From the NCBI GenBank assembly GCA_963678705.1, contig OY783212.1, positions 5,394,001 through 5,458,000 on the forward strand: a stretch of 64,000 bases of DNA, given 5' to 3'. This DNA comes from Panorpa germanica. Its lineage: Eukaryota > Arthropoda > Insecta > Mecoptera > Panorpidae. The position numbers and the translations under genes are program-made. A model generated the notes under the pieces. That model was not told the DNA's origin. It did no database searches and saw only the letters and a list, made by a program, of their open reading frames with translations. Below, piece by piece: positions 24,557-34,110 of the stretch. Within the stretch, counting starts at the first letter, position 1, and each line of letters opens with the position of its first letter.

Positions 24557-25304
24557 TGTTGTAAATTTGTGTCGTCTTGTCGTTCTGGAGGAGATTACTC
24601 AGCTTACTAGTACATTCTGCAGGGATGCTAGCTTCTGGTAGTAGATTCTTCAGTTGACGACTTCCAACACCAATTACAGTAGTAATCGAATATCTTTCTT
24701 AAGATGATTAATAAGGATTCTTGTTCAGACGGTGTATTGTTGCAATTAGAGAATACTTGAGCGGTCTAAAGTAACCTCGTTGCGACATGCGACGGTTGAA
24801 CAATTAGTATCTTTTTATTACTATTAATACAAACACTTTTATTAAAATATATCATTTATTCGTTGTAATATTATATCTGCTTACTTAATTACAATAGTAT
24901 TTTATTAGATTAACGAAGATGACAGATATAAAACAAAATGTAATTCTATAGTGTTATAATTTAATTAATAGTTGAAATGTGCTCACTATTCAATACGTAC
25001 GAAGTTGCGAATAGTAATGCTTGCTTTGAGACTCAGGAGAAGACTGACTTTCTGACTAGCGTGCAGATTAATATATAATAATTTATTTCACATCACAGAA
25101 CGCCAATACTGAATTACCAGCATTAAATCAATATTAATCTCCACAAACCAGAGACAATATTTATAAGCGCTAAACTTAAATAATTATTCTTTACAATCTT
25201 AATACTAATACAAAAACTGTTTACATAATATAATTCTATTACATAATTAACATTTAATATCATTAAAAATAAAAGGTAAGTGCGACATATGCGTACTTAC
25301 AACA
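24557..25304 (-). repeat. 5' LTR (748 bp)
   Basis: Same sequence as 17,501-18,248. On the minus strand the probable promoter elements fall at 25,071-25,076 (TATA-like) and 25,043-25,047 (TCAGT initiator-like). It ends at the primer-binding site. Confidence 0.95.
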
Positions 25305-25716
25305 GTATTTACAAATATGTCGTCTTAAAAGTTATAAATACGAGGGTAGTTTCATAATTCAGTGACATTTTTTTCTTTTAAAAGCGCCGAATTTCTCAAT
25401 AAAAGACATTTTTTTCAACATTATCAACATTAAATTTTCTTTAAGCTCGATACACCTAGTTCAGGGTTTTTTCAATTTTCTTATTCGTTCCAAATAATAG
25501 GTTTTGTCAAAACCATTAAAATATGCATTTGTTCCAGTGATGACATCTTTGTCTAAATCGCTAACTTATATAAAATCTCGCTAACATATATAAAAATGGA
25601 CCATCAGACTATAAGTGAGTTTAAGTAATTTTTTTGTCAGCTTTAAAGCGTCTGCAAGACAATACAAGGTATTACAAGACAACTGTTTTACAAGAGGACA
25701 GACCGATCCAAGGAGC

Positions 25717-25946
25717 CAAACATCCCGTAGACCTAATTTTAATTCCGCTATGAGAAGGAGAAGGGCGTTATCCGTGCGCATGAGAGTGAGTGAGACATAT
25801 ACCTTGATTACCTGATACCTAGAAAATAGCCGCCTTGTTAAGCTAGCAGGTAGAGATACGATCATTGAACATACCAACACTACTCAATCGTACACCTAGT
25901 TCATCAGAAAATAAGTGATGTCTGGTGGCCCTGGGATCTTCGACTA
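25717..25946. mobile_element. Partial copy of the long-TIR MITE found in Mvb12 intron 3
   Basis: From CATCCCGTAGACCTAATTTT through GTGCGCATGAGAGTGAGTGA to AATAAGTGATGTCTGGTGG it aligns with 45,009-45,221, and similarity continues some 20 bp into CCTGGGATCTT. The matching left terminal repeat is not seen next to it, so this copy is truncated or has a longer unrelated left part. Overlapping ORFs on both strands are repeat-derived. Confidence 0.65.
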
Positions 25947-28900
25947 TAAGATTTTCTATTATTGACTATAACACAAACTATGAGTTTTAAATGATAAGTA
26001 GAAGACCCGTGCCTTCTTAACTACCTACAAACATGACTTAAAAGGACAATCAAGAAAAACATATCAATTACCTTTCATAATTGATAAGTTCAGAAAAATG
26101 AGACTAACTTTTAGGTTATTTATGTCTGTTGGTAAAGTAGTAAATCAATGTGAAGTCTGCCCCCCGCCCCCACCCTGTCCAAGATCCCCAGCCTTCCATA
26201 TTTCAAGTAATTAAGTTCGAGAGAACCCTGTGAATAATAAATGTGCTTCGAGAATAAATATTAATTAAGTAATTACAAGACTTTAGTCAAATATTCGCTG
26301 TCTGCTACCTACTTCGACGGATGATGTCGTTAAGCCATCGCAATGTTTTCTAAGCTATATGTACATCTACATTTAAAATAAATAAATAGATGTTATTTTT
26401 AATCAAAATTTGAACAGTATGCGATTATGTTTTATCTAATGAGTGTCCTATTGATCTGAATTAACACAGTTTTATTGCATTAATGAGTTATCTGTATATA
26501 CTTCATTTTAAATGTAATCTAGAATCACACTTGTATAATTTAACAACACTACATATGGTACAGCGCACATGTTTGGAGATTCCAGTATAACAAGCTATGC
26601 TAATTCTACGCTCCAGGCTGAAAACGTTACTTCAATTTCATACAATTACAGCTAACGGCTTATTCAAAAAAGAAAAAAAAAGAATTATACAACTGTAGAT
26701 CCATTCATTCAAATGTTTCTCATTCTTTTATTAATGTGGTATTCATCTAAATCACTAGAAAAGACATAATGAAACAAATGTAATGTTAATATTGGTTGAG
26801 AATTCATCACACATAAACTTAGATACAGTTACGTTTATTTTCAATCATTCGCTTTTGACAATGTCTTATATTCAAGTTTCTCCTCCATTTTGCAAGTTTG
26901 TTTAATGTTCTGTGCAACAGATGTAAATTGTAAATATTTGATACCGATGCCCACAGCATTCACGGCACATCACTTGCTACAACTACAAATCATCATCGCT
27001 GTTATATAACGACGCCGTGAACATATAATAATGCTACACGCTACAAGCTATACGTCTAACATCACGCTTTTATATCATATATGAAAGTGCTAATGATGGA
27101 GACAAATAAATATACGTTTTTGCATTATTAAGATAAAACAGCGTTATTATTTCTATCGAGATCCAATCCGACTAAGAGCCATCGCCCACAGGTACTGCAC
27201 GACGTGCCGCATGCGTTTTTTATTAGCAACCAAACAATTCTAAACGAATACGACGTGCAGCATGCGGTTTGCCGTACCAGTACTGAGTATAATCAGCTAG
27301 AATTTCACAAATATTCATTTAAAGTTATAATTGAATTCAGAAAATATTAATAATAATAAGAAACAAGTAGTAATTAACGCTTTGATTGCATTAACTGTGG
27401 AGAAAGATCGTAAAATAAAAATAATTATTGTACCATTGAGAAAAATTACAACAAAAATATAATTTCTTATTTGTTTTATTCAGACTAACATCGCCGTATT
27501 CCTTTAACTCTATAAAGGTATTTTTACACGATCAGGGGCACTATTCCTGACTTTGAAAGTGGTAGATGTTGGTAACATTCAAGAGAACTATATGATTTCT
27601 AAGGTGGATTTCCATTATATAAGATCAGATCAGATCAGATCAGATCAGATCTACGTCTCCGTTTCGATGTATGATAAACGGACAGTTTAGATTCATTTTA
27701 TTATAATATTTGTTTTACAAAAACGTCCCGGAATGAGATTATCCCGCTCAAAATTGTATTTGTTCCACGTTCCATATGTAAGATTGTGACTGTAAAAAAA
27801 TGCCATAAGAAGTCAAACTGCAACAAATATTAATACTTTAAATTTGCCCAAAAACAAAATAATAACTGTAATGATAATTGGAAATGTTTAAGCTTAGAAA
27901 AATTATTTTAAAAAGGTTTTAGGCTTTTTGTCCTGCTTGACTTCATTTGAAATGTGGCATCCCTGGTTTTACCCACGTGAAAACATGCTGAGAATTGCAA
28001 GTTCAAATGTGACCTTTAATTTAATTATTTAATATTGTTTGCTCTGTAACTAATAAACAAATAGTAAAATGATTTGTTTATCAAAGAAACAAGAAATAAT
28101 ATTTGTATAATTTAAAAAATTAATTTCTTTAGAAATAACACAATAAATAAATAAAACAATAATTGAAATTAACAATAAGTTAATGGGACTTAATTAAACA
28201 AATTGGATAGTAAATTACCTAACATAGTTATTAAAATAATAGCAATAATAAACAAAAAAAACAATAATAATGAACAAATAAACAATATATAACAACAAAT
28301 CTGTAATATTTTATTCGTTATCTCAAGAAATTAGAATTGTTCTAAATTTCTATAAACATAATCCAATTAAAATTATTTAAAACTGTAAACGTTATGATTT
28401 TATTTATACAATAAAGTAAATACGAACTGAGTTAAAGCAGTGGTAGACAACATTACCAAATAAAGGTTACAGATAGTACATAATATGTACAGCTAAACCT
28501 CGATTTACACGGTAAAGACGTTCTAACGAAATACGGATAAAAAAATCGTGTAAAAAAAAATGGTAAAATTGGGCCTACATTACTTTCATTAATAACATCA
28601 TCTGGTGTTGCCTTTCTTTTAATTAGAGATCTATTTCACAATAACATCCACTTTATATACGATGTTTTGGAAAATTCCATATTCTTAAAATTAATAACAA
28701 TTCCAGACAACAAATAAAACCTAATTCTAAACAAATATCGTGACTGCAACTGTCATCATGTATTTGAGCCTTAATGTAGTTACAAACTAATATTAAATAT
28801 TAAAAAGCGGACCGTAGCATATCCAAAATTGCTGTAAACCATTAAATGTTCAGCAAAACCAATACAATACAATATTTGTTTTCAATTCATTTTATAATTA

Positions 28901-29270
28901 ACTTTAAAATATAATGAAATTCTACAACAGAACATTAAATTTCAATAACAAACTCAGCTTTTAATAATATCTGCTGATATTTATTGAAATTTTAGAACAA
29001 TGAGAGAAAACTTTATGTTATGTTGACTTACTTTAATTGGTAAAGGTTTCGGTAAATAATTTCAAAGATGGGGTGAAAGGGAAGGAGGAGAGACAAATTC
29101 CGATAACGTGCTACTCTGTTAAATAGTCCCATTGATTTATTTTGGTATCTCGCACACAATATCAAAGTTGTTTTCCTGAGTTTAACTGTAACGAACTGTT
29201 AAGAGGCATGGGCGTGCATAGAAGGAGCAAATGGGCGCAACAACCCTACTACTTTGTCAGTCAATATACA
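25947..29270. other. Gene-free stretch with simple repeats
   Basis: No exon is supported. A pentanucleotide microsatellite (AGATC)6 runs 27,622-27,651. A GC-rich island at 27,191-27,290 contains CGACGTGCCGCATGCG (27,200-27,215) and CGACGTGCAGCATGCG (27,251-27,266) in direct orientation, between GGTACTG and CCAGTAC ends, which suggests a small decayed element. A C-rich run lies at 26,161-26,176. Confidence 0.5.
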
Positions 29271-29640
29271 GCGCCGCCCCGCAAATTTGCTAAGTTGACA
29301 TGTAGTTATCATGAATCAGTAGCGCTCGCCGTTGACGGTGATGACGTCAAGAAATACGGACCAACGACACCACTAGCCCAAAATCCGCACCAAACAGTAA
29401 CTTTTTGTGGATGCATTGCCACTTGGTGAACTTCGTATGGGTTGGCTTCGTCCCATGTGCGGAAATTTTGCTTATTAGCTTAGCCATTCATCCAAAAAAG
29501 CGCCACCTCGCTAATGATGATAAAGATACCCAAAATTAAGGTCCCAACGAGCACTCATGTTGGTAATAAAGTTTTATCATTTGGACGTTCTGCTCAATCA
29601 TATAACTTGTCATTGTGATTTGGCATCAGTGACTGAATAA
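29270..29640 (-). pseudogene. Decayed Tc1/IS630-type transposase
   Basis: Minus-strand frames give MIEQNVQMIKLYYQHECSL (N-terminal helix-turn-helix region), then after a deletion ALFWMNG, KQNFRTWDEANPYEVHQ, MHPQKVTVWCGFWA and VITVNGERY. This is the order seen in the widespread insect transposases with FWxNGYVNKQNxRxW and HPxKxTVWCxxWAGGIIGPYFF. Stops and frame changes interrupt it, and most of the catalytic half is missing. The plus-strand ORF at 29,142-29,429 is its antisense shadow. Confidence 0.75.
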
Positions 29641-29758
29641 TAAACAGATTTGACAGATACCGTTAAAACAATATGGCCGCCACAGTCTGTCAACATCTAC
29701 TCGCCCTTATTGGAAAACGTCTATAGTTATTTCTTGGGGGTAATAAAATGGTGTAAAT

Positions 29759-30071
29759 ATAGAGTACGTTGTGAGAAACCCATATTTGTCAATTTATTAT
29801 TAAGGTGAAACATTACTTCATGGTTATATAGTTAGATGTAGATGGCGAGAGTGTACTAAAAAGACAATCAATTTACAAATTGTTTCGGCTACAAATGTTT
29901 AGTCATTTGTTTATTTTTTAGTTCAAAATATAGAGTACGTTGTGAGAAACCCATATTTGTCAATTTATTATTAAGGTGAAACATTACTTCATGGTTATAT
30001 ATTTAGATGTAGATGGCGACAGTGTACTAAAAAGACAATCAATTTACAAATTGTTTCGGCTACAAATGTTT
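29759..30071. repeat. 142-bp direct duplication separated by 29 bp
   Basis: The block 29,759-29,900 recurs at 29,930-30,071. By eye only two bases differ (TAGTTAG/TATTTAG and GCGAGAG/GCGACAG). It contains GAGTACGTTGTGAGAAACCC and ends TTTCGGCTACAAATGTTT. It is non-coding. Confidence 0.9.
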
Positions 30072-31050
30072 CCGTTAAAATAAAATATTTTCGGTTTCCT
30101 TCAATAACGGTCTTATAAATATTTTTAACAAAAGATATTTTACTATTTGACCAGGATTGTGCGCTAATTGTTAAGTGATAATATTGAAAAGTATGTATAT
30201 TTGATTAATAACAAATAAGCACAAAAAGGAAATGAAAACAGTTTGGTTTTACAAAATCAAAATCGTTACTCTCTAAATATATACATTATAGTATACCATC
30301 GTCACCTTCGAAATTCGTAATTGCGTTTGCGTATCTGCGGACGTCCATGGCTAGAGAAAGGTTAGATAATTTCTAAAACAACGTGTAAACTAATGATGGT
30401 TCAAACTTAAAGGCTCATTAAGGAAACGTGTTGTTTACCGAATTTATACAATTCTATATAACGGAAAATGACATCACTAAAAGCTACTGGCTGTCAGACT
30501 TCGGAAAACAAAATTTGAATTGATAGCAGCTTTGACAATAATATCTAACATAGATATATAGCTGGAACATTTCTATTTACTTAATTCGTGCTAATGGGCA
30601 CGAATGCAATGCAATTAATACATTACACGTCTCCTGGGTGACCCAGGTAGTTAGATCATAGACTCAGCTATGCTTAGGTCTAAATTCGATTCCCGGAGAT
30701 GAAATAAATGTATTCCATGACTGGCAAAGAATTAACTCACTAAATGATAAACAAATATACCAACCACATAAATAAACAAATCTACAAAAACACACAATTA
30801 TTATATTACAATTATTGCGAGATATCACCTAGCTGTTGAAATCTTAGTAATAAAAAAAAACTATTTAAAAAAAAAAAACATTACATTACATACATTTTCT
30901 TAAAATACGATATTTCAATAATCAAACTACGTTTTCAGATACGGAGTCCATTATATTTTAAGATGAAATTTATACAGCACATTCTAGACATTAAAAACTT
31001 GTGTTTAATCGAAGATTTTTCTTCACGGAAACTTTATTTTTTATAAACAA
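30072..31050. other. Gene-free stretch with a possible tRNA-derived SINE
   Basis: At about 30,630-30,890 there is a tRNA-like head ending AAATTCGATTCCCGG, which resembles a B box, followed by a tail ending in A-rich runs near 30,840-30,880. The A box is not clear and no target duplication was found, so the SINE call is tentative. No exon is supported. Confidence 0.35.
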
Positions 31051-31372
31051 CTAGCTGTCCCGGCCACGCGTTGCTGTGACTAACGTTTTTGTCATATTAC
31101 ATTACATAGCGCCATCTATTGAATATTTACTCAATCTAGTCAACAGAATATTTACTCAATCTATTTATCAACAGATGTCGCCATCTTTTAAAATCAGATA
31201 ATTAATAATAAATCATAATAATTAATCATAAATTGAGATGTAAGCTATCCTATCTTTCAAGTTGGATCAAACTGCACACGGTGTACAAATTTGATTTAAA
31301 TCGGTTAAGTAGTTTAGGAGTCCATCGCGGACATACAACGTGACACGTAATTTATATATATTAAGATTAAGA
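31051..31372 (+). repeat. Interspersed repeat starting CTAGCTGTCCCGGC
   Basis: Runs from AACTAGCTGTCCCGGCCACG through CAAACTGCACACGGTGTACA and GTTAAGTAGTTTAGGAGTCC to TAATTTATATATATTAAGAT. The opening and closing blocks look like a family found repeatedly in insect genomes, probably the tail of a non-LTR element or a SINE. The assignment is from memory of the pattern and is uncertain. A short internal duplication (GAATATTTACTCAATCTA) occurs at about 31,120-31,165. Confidence 0.5.
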
Positions 31373-31403
31373 AGCGATTTTTCTCTCAAAACAAAAATTG
31401 CAT

Positions 31404-31592
31404 CCCGACTGGAATTATTCACCTTTTTCGCCTGACCCTGCGGGTTATTATCTGTTCCCCAAGGTCAAATCTGCATTAAAAGGGGCAAGATATCAGATCG
31501 ACACCCGTCATGAACGGGAAAATTCGCATGGAGCTGTGTAGTGATAAAATAGGGGTGTACGTTAAAGGGGATACTAATTAAATATGCATAAA
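31404..31592 (+). pseudogene. Mariner-like transposase C-terminal fossil 2
   Basis: The plus-strand frame reads FSPDPAGYYLFPKVKSALKG, then in another frame NGKIRMELCSDKIGVYVKGD. This is the same mariner C-terminal region as the fossil at 16,409 and is related to it at the nucleotide level (AAGGTCAAATCTGCATTAAA is shared). It directly follows the CTAGCTGTCCCGGC repeat. Confidence 0.7.
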
Positions 31593-31980
31593 TCTTATCT
31601 ATCTATCAATTTTCTCGTAATGTTATATCCACATATGTGTGACTTTGTGATCGTGATTAAATAAAAAAAAAAAATCTGTAAAAGTAGTTGCAGTTACGTA
31701 CAATAGAATACAGATAGAGAAAATAAAAGTGACTTTATTGATTACTATTGTAAGCAGTGTAATATCGAAGCTACTAACGTTTCGCCAATAAAGTTTCTTT
31801 ATTTATATTTATAGTCACCCTATTCTACTATATATACATATATAATTCAAAGGTTGTTGTATTCAGGGAATAGAATAGATGTAGAGTCACAGTGAGACAA
31901 GTACATTATTTTATATAAGTTATATATGTACGAGTATTTATTCAATACTGCAGTAAATGTACTAGCAGAGCACTGTACAC

Positions 31981-32601
31981 TAGGGATGACGATTCTTCTT
32001 AAAAGAAAAAGATCGATTTTTAGATTGATTCCTCAAAAATCGATTTTTCGATTCTTTTTGAGTTTTTATATAAAAAAAAGACATTAACCTAAAAAAAGAA
32101 AAAAGAAAACGATCTTTTATTGATTTTATTTTAATTAAATTTGTAAAACAAAATACAAGCCTTTTTTTAAATTAAAGAATAAGTGAAGAGTGATTTATTA
32201 TAGAATAAAAACAAGCCTATAATAAATATAGTTTAAATTACGAGAGTTCGCCAGCGACTCATGGTTAAAACAGGTTATGACGTATAAATCTGCGATAAAA
32301 TGAAAAAGCAATTTCTCACACATTTTTTTATAATGCACATTGTAACTAATAAGAAAAAATTCAACATCGTATCACCATTTATGCGGCTGTTATAACCTCT
32401 TTTAGGCATAAGTCAACGCCGAACTCTCGCAATTTCGACTGTAATGTAAATAATGTTATAGTTGCATTTAAAAAAAAAAATCTAATCCTGATATTCGTTT
32501 GTGTTTGCGATCGATTCATTGTTTGAAATCGATTTAAAAAATCGATTTTTTCGACATAAAAGATCGATTCTTCGATTAATCGATCCAGATTGCCATCCCT
32601 A
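31981..32601. mobile_element. hAT-like non-autonomous element carrying a nested MITE
   Basis: The ends TAGGGATGACGATTC and (reverse complement of the right end) TAGGGATGGCAATCTGG are inverted repeats. The flanking octamers CTGTACAC (31,973-31,980) and ATGTACAC (32,602-32,609) match at 7 of 8, as for hAT. The body is rich in ATCGATTTTT repeats near both ends. A TA-type MITE sits inside at 32,229-32,441. Confidence 0.7.
32229..32441. mobile_element. TA-flanked MITE, copy 2, nested in the hAT-like element
   Basis: Same family as 535-748: left end TAGTTTAAATTACGAGAGTT, right end (reverse complement) CAGTCGAAATTGCGAGAGTT, bounded by TA at 32,227-32,228 and 32,442-32,443. It lies within the hAT-like element, so it inserted later. 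Confidence 0.7.
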
Positions 32602-33208
32602 ATGTACACAGTACACTGTAGTCGTGCTGGTTGCTTTGCTGCTACTGTCTACGGTGAATTTTCCACTGCATCATCTAATTGTGGAGAGAATGAGGCGACA
32701 GGGTACACAGTACAACACACGGGGGACGGTGGGAGTAGGGCTAAGGGTTAGAGGTTGTTTTGAGGGCGTGTGCCATGATCGTGTATGGTGTGTGGGTGTC
32801 AGCTGTTGGGTGAATACTATTTATTGACTTTTTATTAAAATATTTATTAAGAAACACCCAAACCATTTTATTAGCAGGTGACATCAGGGGTACGTTTGAG
32901 CTGTATGCATTCACAGAAAATTTGACAATTAGAAGAGAAAACAACAAGGTTACTTTCTAACCAGAGTAAAGGTAAAGGTAAAATTGTTCTCTCAATAATT
33001 ACCCTTTTGTAAAAATTTATAACACAAAACATGAATGTTACCTTACATTTATGTAATATTATACATAATTAAAAACTAATAACGTTTAATTTAGAAAAGT
33101 CTTATTTTGTTGATGTTCCAAAAACCTTTAATCATAAAAACGGACTTTTTAAGACTTTATAACGATTAAAGAAGTTTTATGAGTATGCTAATACGTAGAA
33201 AAGTAGAT
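32602..33208. other. Gene-free stretch between two MITEs
   Basis: A GC-richer segment at about 32,630-32,820 opens short ORFs on both strands without any recognisable domain. I see no splice-supported exon. Confidence 0.4.
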
Positions 33209-33211
33209 TTA

Positions 33212-33504
33212 GGCCCTCCGCACACGAGTCGACTGGTTGCAAAATAGCCGAGCAACGAAGTTTCCAACGAAAACGAAAAACGAGCCATGTCGAGCTGAGT
33301 TTCATGACTCTATAAAAATGTTAACAATAGCATAATAGGGGATTTAATTGTGTCGTATTTGTATGTATGTATTTAAATACTTTTAAATATTATTTGTGCA
33401 TATCTCTGCTCATAATGTCACCATCAAAAACATGCAATCAACCATGCCCTTCGGGCTGATTCGGGGCCAAGGTTTGCAATCAGTCGCCTCATGTGCGAAG
33501 GGCC
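33212..33504. mobile_element. PIF/Harbinger-like MITE with TTA target duplication
   Basis: The terminal repeats GGCCCTCCGCACACGAGTCG and (reverse complement of the right end) GGCCCTTCGCACATGAGGCG continue for about 32 bp, to GACTGRTTGCAAA. The 3-bp duplication TTA (33,209-33,211 and 33,505-33,507) and GGCCC ends fit PIF/Harbinger elements. The 293-bp body is non-coding. A reversed, longer, one-ended relative lies at 12,340-12,710. Confidence 0.75.
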
Positions 33505-33979
33505 TTACTTTTCAAAAACCAGTAAATTTAATCACAAAACCTTGTATATTAAGTAAAATCATGCACATGACATGTAACTTTTATTATGTTAGATAAAACT
33601 TAAATACGCTTAATTACGATTAGCGGGTACCATATACAGTTGACGTCATTATTGCAAAATCTCGATTTTTCCTTGTAAATTTGTAAGATTCCATTCTGTA
33701 ATCTATTCAGTTAAAATGTGTTACAAATTTCCTTTAAAGTGTTAATTTATCCATAATTCCATTCTATTGTTCCGATTGGTCTGGTACGAATGAATTTAGT
33801 CAGAGCCCGAAGATTTTTACATTAACAAAATGAATTCTGAGTGACCCCAGCTAGTTGTGTTATTAAATTCAGAATTGAAGGACCGTATTAGGCTTTGCGA
33901 ATGCACCAGGCTAAAGAGGACGATTACTATGAATTTTTATTTTTCAGCAATCAAAATTTACTAGTCCGTCTAATAAATA

Positions 33980-34110
33980 GTTAATGGGATTGTGAACCAT
34001 GACTTTATTTCTATAAAACGGAACTATATACGAGTATATTAATAAAGTGACTACCAGAACCTTTTATGTCCAATTATTTTTTAATAACTTCCTATATTTT
34101 AAGATATATT
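33980..34110 (+). repeat. One arm of the long-arm inverted repeat family
   Basis: TTGTGAACCATGACTTTATT, then CTACCAGAACC, TGTCCAATTATTTTTTAATA and ACTTCCTATATTTTAAGATA match the left arm of 38,669-39,109. The opposite arm is absent. Confidence 0.6.

Larger units (their letters stand above)
17501..25304 (-). mobile_element. Complete Ty3/Gypsy-type LTR retrotransposon, apparently young
   Basis: The 7,804-bp element lies in minus orientation: 5' LTR 25,304-24,557, primer-binding site, leader with an 84/85-bp tandem array, one gag-pol frame (23,483-18,534) and 3' LTR 18,248-17,501. LTR ends are the perfect inverted pair TGTTGTAA/TTACAACA. It is flanked by the 4-bp duplication GTAT at 17,497-17,500 and 25,305-25,308. 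Reading both 748-bp LTRs side by side I found no difference, and the coding frame has no stop or frameshift, so insertion is probably recent. There is no env frame. Confidence 0.95.

Noticed and set aside
29142-29429. 95-aa plus-strand ORF
   Set aside because: It is the antisense shadow of the decayed IS630-type transposase read on the minus strand.
30630-30700. Possible true tRNA gene
   Set aside because: Only a B-box-like segment is visible; no cloverleaf with paired acceptor stem could be drawn. At most a SINE head.
32624-32947. Overlapping ORFs on both strands in a GC-rich patch
   Set aside because: Short, low-complexity, Gly/Val/Arg-rich translation, no motif or splice-site support.
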